Positions 22,001 through 34,000 are shown, counted from the stretch's first letter. The stretch: DNA of 50,428 nt from Nemertoderma westbladi (GCA_032718475.1 JAUCBJ010005789.1:1-50428); one strand, 5' to 3'. The notes: generated from the sequence alone by a model not told the origin. A program made the numbers and translations.

Positions 22001-25000
22001 GGAGGTAGATGGATTGGGTGGATAAGGGATGTCGGAGGTAGATGGATTGGGTGGACAGGGAATGTTGGAGGTAGATGGATTGGGTGGACAGGGGATGTCA
22101 GAAGTAGATGGAGTGGGTGGACAGGGGATGTTGGAGGTAGATGGATTGGGTGGACAGGGGATGTTGGAGGTAGATGGAGTGGGTGGACAGGGGATGTCAG
22201 AAGTAGATGGAGTGGGTGGACAGGGGATGTTGGAGGTAGATGGATTGGGTGGATAAGGGATGTCAGAGGTAGATGGATTGGGTGGACAGGGGATGTTGGA
22301 GGTAGATAGAGTGGGTGGACAGGGGATGTCAGAAGTAGATGGAGTGGGTGGACAGGGGATGTTGGAGGTAGATGGATTGGGTGGATAAGGGATGTCGGAG
22401 GTAGATGGATTGGGTGGACAGGGGATGTTGGAGGTAGATGGAGTGGGTGGACAGGGGATGTCAGAAGTAGATGGAGTGGGTGGACAGGGGATGTTGGAGG
22501 TAGATGGATTGGGTGGATAAGGGATGTCGGAGGTAGATGGATTGGGTGGACAGGGGATGTTGGAGGTAGATGGATTGGTTGGACAGGGGATGTTGAAGGT
22601 AGATGGAGTGGGTGGACAGGGGATGTCAGAAGTAGATGGAGTGGGTGGACAGGGGATGTTGGAGGTAGATGGATTGGGTGGATAAGGGATGTCGGAGGTA
22701 GATGGATTTGGTGGACAGGAGGTGTTGGAGGTAGATGGATTGGGTGGACAGGGGATGTTGGAGATAGATAGATTGGATGGACAGGGGATGTCAGAAGTAG
22801 ATGGATTGGGTGGACAGGGGATGTCAGAAGTAGATGGAGTGGGTGGACAGGGGATGTTGGAGGTAGATGGATTGGGTGGATAAGGGATGTCGGAGGTAGA
22901 TGGAGTGCGTGGACAGGGGATGTCAGAAGTAGATGGAGTGGGTGGACAGGGGATGTTGGAGGTAGATGGATTGGGTGGATAAGGGATGTCGAAGGTAGAT
23001 GGATTGGGTGGACAGGAGGTGTTGGAGGTAGATGGATTGGGTGGACAGGAGGTGTTGGAGGTAGATGGAGTGGGTGGACAGGGGATGTTGGAGGTAGATG
23101 GATTGGGTGGATAAGGGATGTCGGAGGTAGATGGATTGGGTGGACAGGGGATGTTGGAGGTAGATGGAGTGGGTGGACAGGGGATGTCAGAAGTAGATGG
23201 AGTGGGTGGACAGGGAATGTCGGAGGTAGATGGATTGGGTGGACAGGGGATGTTGGAGGTAGATGGATTGGTTGGACAGGGGATGTTGAAGGTAGATGGA
23301 GTGGGTGGACAGGGGATGTCAGAAGTAGATGGAGTGGGTGGACAGGGGATGTTGGAGGTAGATGGATTGGGTGGATAAGGGATGTCGGAGGTAGATGGAG
23401 TGGGTGGACAGGGGATGTTGGAGGTAGATGGATTGGGTGGATAAGGGATGTCGGAGGTAGATGGATTGGGTGGACAGGGGATGTTGGAGGTAGATGGAGT
23501 GGGTGGAAAGGAGGTGTTGGAGGTAGATGGAGTGGGTGGACAGGGGATGTTGGAGGTAGATGGAGTAGATGAACAGGGTGTGTCGGGGGTAGATTGAATG
23601 GGTGGACAGGAGGTGTTGGAGTTAGATGGATTGGGTGGATAAGGATGTCGGAGGTAGATGGATTGGGTGGACAGGGGATGTTGGAGGTAGATGGAGTGGA
23701 TGGACAGGGGATGTCGAGATTGATGGAGTGGGTGGACAGGGGATGTTGGAGGTATATGGAGTGGGTGGACAGGGGATGTCGGAGGTAGATGGAGTGGAAT
23801 GACAGGGAATGTCGAGATTGATGGAGTGGGTGGACAGGGGATGTTGGAGGTAGATGGATTGGGTGGACAGGGGATGTCGAGGGTAAATGGAGTAGATGAA
23901 CAGGGGATGTCGGAGGTAGATGAAGTTGGTGGGCGGGGGGATGTCGAGATTGATGGAGTGGATGGACAGGGGATGTTGGAGGTAGATGGATTGGGTGGAC
24001 AGGGGATGTTGGAGGTAGATGGAGTAGATGAACAGGGTGGGTCGGGGGTAGATTGAATGGGTGGACAGGAGGTGTTGGAGGTAGATGGAGTGGGTGGACA
24101 GGGGATGTCAGAAGTAGATGGAGTGGGTGGACAGGGGATGTTGGAGGTAGATGGATTGGGTGGACAGGGAATGTTGGAGGTAGATGGAGTGGGTGGACGG
24201 GGATGTCAGAAGTAGATGGAGTGGGTGGACAGGGGATGTTGGAGGTAGATGGATTGGGTGGATAAGGGATGTCGGAGGTAGATGGATTGGGTGGACAGGG
24301 AATGTTGGAGGTAGATGGATTGGGTGGACAGGGGATGTCAGAAGTAGATGGAGTGGGTGGACAGGGGATGTTGGAGGTAGATGGATTGGGTGGACAGGGG
24401 ATGTTGGAGGTAGATGGAGTGGGTGGACAGGGGATGTCAGAAGTAGATGGAGTGGGTGGACAGGGGATGTTGGAGGTAGATGGATTGGGTGGATAAGGGA
24501 TGTCAGAGGTAGATGGATTGGGTGGACAGGGGATGTTGGAGGTAGATAGAGTGGGTGGACAGGGGATGTCAGAAGTAGATGGAGTGGGTGGACAGGGGAT
24601 GTTGGAGGTAGATGGATTGGGTGGATAAGGGATGTCGGAGGTAGATGGATTGGGTGGACAGGGGATGTTGGAGGTAGATGGAGTGGGTGGACAGGGGATG
24701 TCAGAAGTAGATGGAGTGGGTGGACAGGGGATGTTGGAGGTAGATGGATTGGGTGGATAAGGGATGTCGGAGGTAGATGGATTGGGTGGACAGGGGATGT
24801 TGGAGGTAGATGGATTGGTTGGACAGGGGATGTTGAAGGTAGATGGAGTGGGTGGACAGGGGATGTCAGAAGTAGATGGAGTGGGTGGACAGGGGATGTT
24901 GGAGGTAGATGGATTGGGTGGATAAGGGATGTCGGAGGTAGATGGATTTGGTGGACAGGAGGTGTTGGAGGTAGATGGATTGGGTGGACAGGGGATGTTG

Positions 25001-26898
25001 GAGATAGATAGATTGGATGGACAGGGGATGTCAGAAGTAGATGGATTGGGTGGACAGGGGATGTCAGAAGTAGATGGAGTGGGTGGACAGGGGATGTTGG
25101 AGGTAGATGGATTGGGTGGATAAGGGATGTCGGAGGTAGATGGAGTGCGTGGACAGGGGATGTCAGAAGTAGATGGAGTGGGTGGACAGGGGATGTTGGA
25201 GGTAGATGGATTGGGTGGATAAGGGATGTCGGAGGTAGATGGATTGGGTGGACAGGAGGTGTTGGAGGTAGATGGATTGGGTGGACAGGAGGTGTTGGAG
25301 GTAGATGGAGTGGGTGGACAGGGGATGTTGGAGGTAGATGGATTGGGTGGATAAGGGATGTCGGAGGTAGATGGATTGGGTGGACAGGGGATGTTGGAGG
25401 TAGATGGAGTGGGTGGACAGGGGATGTCAGAAGTAGATGGAGTGGGTGGACAGGGAATGTTGGAGGTAGATGGATTGGGTGGACAGGGGATGTTGGAGGT
25501 AGATGGATTGGTTGGACAGGGGATGTTGAAGGTAGATGGAGTGGGTGGACAGGGGATGTCAGAAGTAGATGGAGTGGGCGGACAGGGGATGTTGGAGGTA
25601 GATGGATTGGGTGGATAAGGGATGTCGGAGGTAGATGGATTTGGTGGACAGGAGGTGTTGGAGGTAGATGGAGTGGGTGGACAGGGGATGTTGGAGATAG
25701 ATAGATTGGATGGACAGGGTATGTCAGAAGTAGATGGATTGGGTGGACAGGGGATGTCAGAAGTAGATGGAGTGGGTGGACAGGGGATGTTGGAGGTAGA
25801 TGGATTGGGTGGATAAGGGATGTCGGAGGTAGATGGAGTGGGTGGACAGGGGATGTTGGAGGTAGATGGAGTGGGTGGACAGGGCATGTCAGAAGTAGAT
25901 GGAGTGGGTGGACAGGGGATGTTGGAGGTAGATGGATTGGGTGGATAAGGGATGTCGGAGGTAGATGGATTGGGTGGACAGGGGATGTTGGAGGTAGATG
26001 GATTGGTTGGACAGGGGATGTTGAAGGTAGATGGAGTGGGTGGACAGGGGATGTCAGAAGTAGATGGAGTGGGTGGACAGGGGATGTTGGAGGTAGATGG
26101 ATTAGGTGGATAAGGGATGTCGGAGGTAGATGGATTTGGTGGACAGGAGGTGTTGGAGGTAGATGGATTGGGTGGACAGGGGATGTTGGAGATAGATAGA
26201 TTGGATGGACAGGGGATGTCAGAAGTAGATGGATTGGGTGGACAGGGGATGTCAGAAGTAGATGGAGTGGGTGGACAGGGGATGTTGGAGGTAGATGGAT
26301 TGGGTGGATAAGGGATGTCGGAGGTAGATGGAGTGGGTGGACAGGGGATGTCAGAAGTAGATGGAGTGGGTGGACAGGGGATGTTGGAGGTAGATGGATT
26401 GGGTGGATAAGGGATGTCGCAGGTAGATGGATTGGGTGGACAGGAGGTGTTGGAGGTAGATGGATTGGGTGGACAGGAGGTGTTGGAGGTAGATGGATTG
26501 GGTGGACAGGGGATGTTGGAGATAGATAGATTGGATGGACAGGGGATGTCAGAAGTAGATGGATTGGGTGGACAGGGGATGTCAGAAGTAGATGGAGTGG
26601 GTGGACAGGGGATGTTGGAGATAGATAGATTGGATGGACAGGGGATGTCAGAAGTAGATGGATTGGGTGGACAGGGGATGTCGGAGGTAGATGGAGTGGG
26701 TGGACAGGGGATGTCAGAAGTAGATGGAGTGGGTGGACAGGGGATGTTGGAGGTAGATGGATTGGGTGGATAAGGGATGTCGGAGGTAGATGGAGTGGGT
26801 GGACAGGAGGTGTTGGAGGTAGATGGAGTGGATGAACGGGGGATGTTGGAGGTAGATGGAGTGGATGGACGGGGGATGTTGGTGTTGGTAGATGGAGT
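13030..26898. repeat. 33-bp G-rich minisatellite, 13.9 kb, with higher-order repeats
   Basis: About 420 units of GTAGATGGAGTGGGTGGACA plus GGGGATGTTGGAG, with common variants (GATGTCAGAA, GGATTGGGTGGATAA, GGAGGTGTTGG). A block starting with the rare GGAATGACAGGGAATGTCGA recurs at about 14173, 16546, 19050, 21554 and 23794, spaced 2373, 2504, 2504 and 2240 bp, so there are five higher-order copies. Edge units (13030-14170, and after 26800) are more divergent than the core, as expected from unequal exchange. Because 33 is divisible by three, long frames stay open on both strands; the longest is minus 25887-21868. These are by-products of the repeat. The + strand, which is the sense strand of the host gene, is strongly G-rich. 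Confidence 0.97.
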
Positions 26899-26899
26899 T

Positions 26900-27238
26900 A
26901 TAAAGGATTTGATAATGTTTATGATCTGGATGGAGAGAATAACATCGTACCAACAGTTAGCATATCCACGAAATCAGGGGATTTTGCATGGTAATGCCAC
27001 ACCACCAGCACAAAGCAGATGTCGATCTCCCGATGATAGACGTATTTGGGACTCTCATAAACACGCATTGCGCGATGCTGGTTGCAAATATAAGTGCAAG
27101 TTAGGCTGTAAAGAGAAGATGAATGGTGAACATCATCAGGATATTCAAGATAGCTACTGGAGTTTACATAGTAATGAACGTAAGCAGCTTCTAATGAGTT
27201 TTTTGAAAAAGTTTTTACTACATATTTCTCTGGTATAA
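26900..27238 (+). pseudogene. Cysteine-rich transposon-like protein fragment
   Basis: Directly after the minisatellite, in a frame that also runs through its last units, about 112 residues of non-repetitive protein sequence follow. They include GILHGNATPPAQSRCR, DSHKHALRDAGCKYKCKLGC and KEKMNGEHHQDIQDSYWSLH, ending SLV-stop at 27236-27238. The pattern C-x3-C-x3-C, a (K/E)KM/I step and a Y/F-W-S/K-L motif followed by basic residues resembles the N-terminal region of uncharacterised transposon-borne proteins common in insects and cnidarians, as I recall them. No start codon of its own and no catalytic core is visible. It may be the surviving edge of a transposase gene whose remainder was replaced by the minisatellite. 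An exon of another gene is possible but less likely. Confidence 0.45.
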
Positions 27239-27627
27239 TTTTGACATTAAATATAAATGCACAAGAATTAAACACCTATATTTCACTCCAGCCGTAAATC
27301 AAAAGTAATTCAACGGTAGTAAAATCACCCTATGTAAATTGGTGATATGCAAAACACCCTAACAATTGCAATTCGTCGACCGTAAAAACACCCCATGCGA
27401 AAATTTTCATTATTGTGATATGCAAAGCACCCTACCGATATTTCTTATCTCAGTGCTTAATGCCATGCGAATGAAAATTTAATTACTTTGATATCAACAA
27501 ATTTTCCAATCTTTCCTCTTCCTGAACATATACGGGTCTAAATCTCACGATTTCATGATTCATTATAGCAAACCGCCGAAGTCGAAGTCCATTTACTCAA
27601 AACATGATTTTTTGCGATAGGGTGTTC

Positions 27628-28498
27628 CGACGACGGCCTTCTGACGGCATAATTGTTTTAGCAACTACATGCTAATTATTCTGCTGTATCTTAACCCTAT
27701 TTATATTTTACAGTGCACTATTAGTTCACTATTATATGTAAGTAAGTAGTTAGGCTTTTATTATCATATCTTATTCCGATTTAGGATTTGGATTAATATT
27801 TTCTGTATCCTACTGGTAGTATATTTGGCTGATGATGATTTATACCGTAGTAAATATTAAATCGAAACTTTCCGCATACCGATAATTAAATTATCCTATT
27901 TTTTCATTCCCTTTTTTATAATAATTTTAAAACCATGGAATTTGGTTAGGGACGTTTTCATGGTCGGTGATTTCGTTTCTGATATCATCAGTGTTCCTGT
28001 TTGCCAAAAACTAGTCAGTCTGTCTTTCGAAATACCACCGACCAATGTGTTTTATTACATTGTAATAAAGCAGACATCTAACTTACATTTTCGATGTGGT
28101 GTGGTATGAATGGGCTATTATTGGGGGTTTTCTTAGTGGTGATATAATTTGCAATTTCAGTTTTATGTTTTATCTTTCTATGTCAGGATTCAGGCAACAG
28201 ATTTGTTATGTTAAAATAATTTTATTTTGATTTTTATGCTATCATGCCATAGTAGGTAGAACCGTAAACTAAACAGGTTGAGAAGCAGTACATATCTGGA
28301 ATCCTCATGACAAATTCTGTACAAAAATCGATCAAAAACTGTAATTTATTATAATTTTTGCATAAAAAAAGGCGACCCCCTAACCCGTATTAGATGAATT
28401 AATGTTCTATAGAACTACTTATCATCCCCAAGCGATCTACCCTTATCTCTGTTGATTTATTGAACTAGTTTAACCGCTTTGTTTGCTTTGTTTTCCAG
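27628..28498 (+). other. 3' part of the 17-kb FBXL intron
   Basis: AT-rich sequence without coding signal, ending in the acceptor TTTGTTTTCCAG at 28487-28498. No tandem repeat is visible here. Confidence 0.6.
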
Positions 28499-28606
28499 CA
28501 AGCTCTACCCGATATCAAAGTACACGCCTACTTCGCGCCGGTCACGCCCCCTCTGTCTGTAGGCGGCAACCGACAACGGTACTGCAAGTGCTGCGCGTTG
28601 CTATGA
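28499..28606 (+). CDS. FBXL20: FBXL20/FBXL2-like gene, last exon with CaaX box
   Basis: Encodes QALPDIKVHAYFAPVTPP, then LSVGGNRQRYCKCCALL and stop TGA at 28604-28606. It corresponds to human FBXL20 THLPNIKVHAYFAPVTPPPSVGGSRQRFCRCCIIL. It joins exon three in phase 0 (RKLR then QALPD) across a 17-kb intron, which confirms that the arrays and mobile DNA between them are intronic. The last four residues, CALL, form a CaaX motif. A leucine at the end predicts geranylgeranylation by GGTase I, as shown for human FBXL2, which anchors the ubiquitin-ligase adaptor to membranes. The 204 residues in this window correspond to about the C-terminal half of the usual 420-440-residue protein. Confidence 0.95.
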   Translation, partial: QALPDIKVHAYFAPVTPPLSVGGNRQRYCKCCALL

Positions 28607-30681
28607 CAATCAACTGGGTTACGGATGCGAATTATGTTGCCATGGCGACAAGTTCAACTACCAATAATTGCAATATTGTATAACAAATAATAATATCTTG
28701 AGTGAGATTCACTTACGACCATGCCAGCTACCCTATACAGCCAGCTACCCTATATAGCCAGCTACCGGCCTAGATAGCCAGCTACAGCTACCCTAGCCAG
28801 CTACCCTATATAGCCAGCTACCCTATATGGCCAGCTACCCTATATAGCCAGCTACCCTATATAGCCAGCTACCCTAGCCAGCTACCCTATATGGCCAGCT
28901 ACCCTATATAGCCAGCTACCCTATATAGCCAGCTACCGGCCTAGATAGCCAGCTACAGCTACCCTATATAGCCAGCTACCCTATATGGCCAGCTACCATA
29001 TATAGCCAGCTACCCTATGGCCAGCTACCCTATATAGCCAGCTCCCCTATATGGCCAGCTACCCTATATAGCCAGCTACCCTATATAGCCAGCTACCCTA
29101 TATAGCCAGCTACCCTATATATAGCCAGCTACCGGCCTAGATAGCCAGCTACAGCTACCCTAGCCTGCTACCCTATATAGCCAGCTACCCTATATGGCCA
29201 GCTACCATATATAGCCAGCTACCGGCATAGATAGCCAGCTACAGCTACCCTAGCCAGCTACCCTATATAGCCAGCTACCCTATATGGCCAGCTACCCTAT
29301 ATAGCCAGCTACCCTATATAGCCAGCTACCCTATATAGCCAGCTACCCTATATAGCCAGCTACCCTATATAGCCAGCTACCCTATATAGCCAGCTACCCT
29401 ATATGGCCAGCTACCATATATAGCCAGCTACCCTATATAGCCAGCTACAGCTACCTTAGCCAGCTACCCTATATAGCCAGCTACCGGACTAGATAGCCAG
29501 CTACAGCTACCCTAGCCAGCTACCCTATATAGCCAGCTACCCTATATGGCCAGCTACCATATATATCCAGCTTCCCTATATAGCCAGCTACAGCTACCTT
29601 AGCCAGCTACCCTATATATCCAGCTACCGGACTAGATAGCCAGCTACAGCTACCCTAGCCAGCTTCCCTATATAGCCAGCTACCCTATATGGCCAGCTAC
29701 CCTATATAGCCAGCTACCCTATATGGCCAGCTACCCTATATAGCCAGCTACCGCTACCCTAGCCAGCTACCCTATATAGCCAGCTACCCTATATGGCCAG
29801 CTACCCTATATAGCCAGCTACCCTATATAGCCAGCTACCCTATATAGCCAGCTACCCTATATAGCCAGCTACCCTATATAGCCAGCTACCCTATATGGCC
29901 AGCTACCCTATATAGCCAGCTACCGCTACCCTAGCCAGCTACCCTATATAGCCAGCTACCCTATATATTACTGTCTACTGACTAAATATTATTAATTTGT
30001 GTTAACCGCTGTAAATCGTGTTGATGAGTCCTGTTAGCCTTAATAATTGCCGTTGTCATCGCCAACACTGCCAATCATTTAGTTAATTACATTCTTACTA
30101 ACTCGATTGTACAAAATGAATATGTTTAGATCGATTTTTGAAAAAAAATTAAGTAAATCAGTTAAACACGACTGGTAATATTTTGAGAAATATGGTTTTG
30201 ATTTTTCGGCAATATCTAGTGATGATGATGACATAATTTATTATAAATTAATTATTAATAATTAAGTATAATTAATTATAAATTAATGTTATAATTAATT
30301 AATTCGATTTTAAGAAACCCAGAGCATCAAGGGTATGTAGGCTCATCAGCTGTGTACTTTTTGATACCATATGGTGGATATCAATTCTATTCCTTTTCGT
30401 TGTATTTTCTCTATTTTTATATCTTTTTAAATTTTGGGTGCTTTTGTTTATTTGCTTTATTTCCATCCGTATTAGACGTAGACCAGTTGTTGTTGTACAT
30501 TGTAGCCGGTGGGTGTAATTACAAATAGCAATGTTCTGGGAAAAGGTAATTTTAAATGGGGTCATTATTACACTAGATCAAGACCAACGTAACAAAGTCC
30601 TTCAAATGTCATACCGGTAACTCAATTTATTATTATTGGACATCCAGAGTTTTTTTTAATTTAATATCCCGTACGAATAAA
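28607..30681 (+). other. Likely 3' UTR of the FBXL gene
   Basis: No AATAAA was found by eye between the stop codon and the 17-bp array. The first one I see downstream is at 30676-30681. If that signal is used, the whole array would be transcribed as 3' UTR. A non-canonical signal before 28720, or polyadenylation elsewhere, cannot be excluded. AT-rich quasi-palindromic sequence lies at 30235-30305. Confidence 0.4.
28723..29968. repeat. 17-bp minisatellite (CCAGCTACCCTATATAG), about 70 copies
   Basis: Near-perfect 17-bp units, with recurring variants in which TATATAG becomes TATATGG or CCTATA becomes CGGCCTAGATAG, and shorter units (GCTACAGCTACCCTAGCC). Each unit contains the palindromes AGCT and CTATATAG. 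It begins 117 bp after the FBXL stop codon. Confidence 0.95.
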
Positions 30682-31090
30682 TGACAGTAAATACTTCTTC
30701 CCGCCGCAGGGTTGCCATCGCTTGGAATACCTGGAATAATAGTCAGGCAATTTTATTTTTACTTGAAATGTCAGGGGATTATTGTAAGAATTGGACTTAT
30801 CTGGTAATTTCATATAATTTATGTATACAGGACATGTGTCATAATCGAAATTGTGTAAAAAAATTGTGCCCGCTTCATTCGCGATTCCATTTTCTCGCAC
30901 ACTAAATATATGAAGGTACACTCTATTACGTAGCCTAAGTGTCATAAGTCCAAGACAATTCCACACTTTAAGACATGCTATTTACCGGTGAAGTTTTGAA
31001 CACTTTGCCTTTAACAAATTATTATTGGACGTGAGGATTAGTGCGAGGTAAAGTGAAGCCCTATATCCCAGCGGATCTACTTTTTACTGC
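29969..31090. other. Intergenic or 3' flanking DNA
   Basis: AT-rich. Two short minus-strand open frames (30565-30299 and 30966-30661) match nothing I recognise, and I do not call them genes. No repeats other than AT-rich sequence at 30235-30305. Confidence 0.5.
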
Positions 31091-34000
31091 ATAATATATT
31101 CAGTTAGAAGACATGTCCGCTAACTTAGAAGACAACTCTCCTAACTCTCAATATATTCACTATTCAGTTAGAAGACATGTCCGCTAACTTAGAAGACAAC
31201 TCTCCTAACTCTCAATATATTCACTATTCAGTTAGAAGACATGTCCGCTAACTTAGAAGACAACTCTCCTAACTCTCAATATATTCACTATTCAGTTAGA
31301 AGACATGTCCGCTAACTTAGAAGACAACTCTCCTAACTCTCAATATATTCACTATTCAGTTAGAAGACATGTCCGCTAACTTAGAAGACAACTCTCCTAA
31401 CTCTCAATATATTCACTATTCATTCAGTTAGAATACATGTCCGCTAACTTAGAAGACAACTCTCCTAACTCTCACAATATATTCACTATTCAGTTAGAAG
31501 ACATGTCCGCTAACTTAGAAGACAACTCTCCTAACTCTCAATATATTCACTATTCAGTTAGAAGACATGTCCGCTAACTTAGAAGACAACTCTCCTAACT
31601 CTCAATATATTCACTATTCAGTTAGAAGACATGTCCGCTAACTTAGAAGACAACTCTCCTAACTCTCAATATATTCACTATTCAGTTAGAAGACATGTCC
31701 GCTAACTTAGAAGACAACTCTCCTAACTCTCAATATATTCACTATTCAGTTAGAAGACATGTCCGCTAACTTAGAAGACAACTCTCCTAACTCTCAATAT
31801 ATTCACTATTCAGTTAGAAGACATGTCCGCTAACTTAGAAGACAACTCTCCTAACTCTCAATATATTCTCTATTCAGTTAGAAGACATGTCCGCTAACTT
31901 AGAAGACAACTCTCCTAACTCTCAATATATTCACTATTCAGTTAGAAGACATGTCCGCTAACTTAGAAGACAACTCTCCTAACTCTCAATATATTCACTA
32001 TTCATTCAGTTAGAAGACATGTCCGCTAACTTAGAAGACAACTCTCCTAACTCTCAATATATTCACTATTCAGTTAGAAGACATGTCCGCTAACTTAGAA
32101 GACAACTCTCCTAACTCTCAATATATTCTCTATTCAGTTAGAAGACATGTCCGCTAACTTAGAAGACAACTCTCCTAACTCTCAATATATTCACTATTCA
32201 GTTAGAAGACATGTCCGCTAACTTAGAAGACAACTCTCCTAACTCTCAATATATTCACTATTCAGTTAGAAGACATGTCCGCTAACTTAGAAGACAACTC
32301 TCCTAACTCTCAATATATTCACTATTCAGTTAGAAGACATGTCCGCTAACTTAGAAGACAACTCTCCTAACTCTCAATATATTCACTATTCATTCAGTTA
32401 GTAGACATGTCCGCTAACTTAGAAGACAACTCTCCTAACTCTCACAATATATTCACTATTCAGTTAGAAGACATGTCCGCTAACTTAGAAGACAACTCTC
32501 CTAACTCTCAATATATTCACTATTCAGTTAGAAGACATGTCCGCTAACTTAGAAGACAACTCTCCTAACTCTCAATATATTCACTATTCAGTTAGTAGAC
32601 ATGTCCGCTAACTTAGAAGACAACTCTCCTAACTCTCAATATATTCACTATTCAGTTAGAAGACATGTCCGCTAACTTAGAAGACAACTCTCCTAACTCT
32701 CAATATATTCACTATTCATTCAGTTAGAAGACATGTCCGCTAACTTAGAAGACAACTCTCCTAACTCTCAATATATTCACTATTCAGTTAGAAGACATGT
32801 CCGCTAACTTAGAAGACAACTCTCCTAACTCTCAATATATTCACTATTCATTCAGTTAGAAGACATGTCCGCTAACTTAGAAGACAACTCTCCTAACTCT
32901 CAATATATTCACTATTCAGTTAGAAGACATGTCCGCTAACTTAGAAGACAACTCTCCTAACTCTCAATATATTCACTATTCAGTTAGTAGACATGTCCGC
33001 TAACTTAGAAGACAACTCTCCTAACTCTCAATATATTCACTATTCAGTTAGAAGACATGTCCGCTAACTTAGAAGACAACTCTCCTAACTGTCAATATAT
33101 TCACTATTCAGTTAGAAGACATGTCCGCTAACTTAGAAGACAACTCTCCTAACTCTCAATATATTCACTATTCAGTTAGAAGACATGTCCGCTAACTTAG
33201 AAGACAACTCTCCTAACTCTCAATATATTCTCTATTCAGTTAGAAGACATGTCCGCTAACTTAGAAGACAACTCTCTTAACTCTCAATATATTCACTATT
33301 CAGTTAGAAGACATGTCCGCTAACTTAGAAGACAACTCTCCTAACTCTCAATATATTCACTATTCAGTTAGAAGACATGTCCGCTAACTTAGAAGACAAC
33401 TCTCCTAACTCTCAATATATTCACTATTCAGTTAGAAGACATGTTCGCTAACTTAAGACAACTCTCCTAACTCTCAATATATTCACTATTCAGTTAGAAG
33501 ACATGTCCGCTAACTTAGAAGACAACTCTCCTAACTCTCAATATATTCACTATTCAGTTAGAAGACATGTCCGCTAACTTAGAAGACAACTCTCCTAACT
33601 CTCAATATATTCACTATTCATTCAGTTAGAAGACATGTCCGCTAACTTAGAAGACAACTCTCCTAACTCTCAATATATTCACTATTCAGTTAGAAGACAT
33701 GTCCGCTAACTTAGAAGACAACTCTCCTAACTCTCAATATATTCACTATTCAGTTAGAAGACATGTCCGCTAACTTAGAAGACAACTCTCCTAACTCTCA
33801 ATATATTCACTATTCATTCAGTTAGAAGACATGTCCGCTAACTTAGAAGACAACTCTCCTAACTCTCACAATATATTCACTATTCAGTTAGAAGACATGT
33901 CCGCTAACTTAGAAGACAACTCTCCTAACTCTCAATATATTCACTATTCAGTTAGAAGACATGTCCGCTAACTTAGAAGACAACTCTCCTAACTCTCAAT

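Larger units (their letters stand above)
12583..27627. mobile_element. Possible 15-kb TIR-bounded element carrying the minisatellite
   Basis: The left end at 12583-12614 begins GAACACCCTAT and ends TTTTGAG. The reverse complement of 27596-27627 begins and ends the same way at the same spacing: 11 + 7 terminal identities, 22 of 32 overall. Further ACACCCTA-type motifs cluster inside both ends: about 12712, 12777 (inverted), 12829 (inverted) on the left; 27327, 27352, 27385, 27428 on the right. Such clusters resemble subterminal transposase-binding repeats. Between them lie the 33-bp minisatellite and a transposon-like protein fragment (26900-27238). I see no clear target-site duplication, so this is an inference. 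Confidence 0.5.

Noticed and set aside
21868-25887. 1339-codon open frame on the minus strand, the longest in the window (CPPTPSTSNIP-type repeats)
   Set aside because: It is the 33-bp minisatellite read in one direction. A unit divisible by three and lacking stops keeps frames open on both strands. It lies antisense in an FBXL intron and shifts register at irregular units, with no non-repeat domain.
13409-26311. Many + strand frames of 60-130 codons (MSEVDGVGGQG repeats)
   Set aside because: Translations of the same minisatellite; no start context, no conserved ends.
30299-30966. Two minus-strand frames of 88 and 101 codons
   Set aside because: No family resemblance, no supported start codon, AT-rich context.
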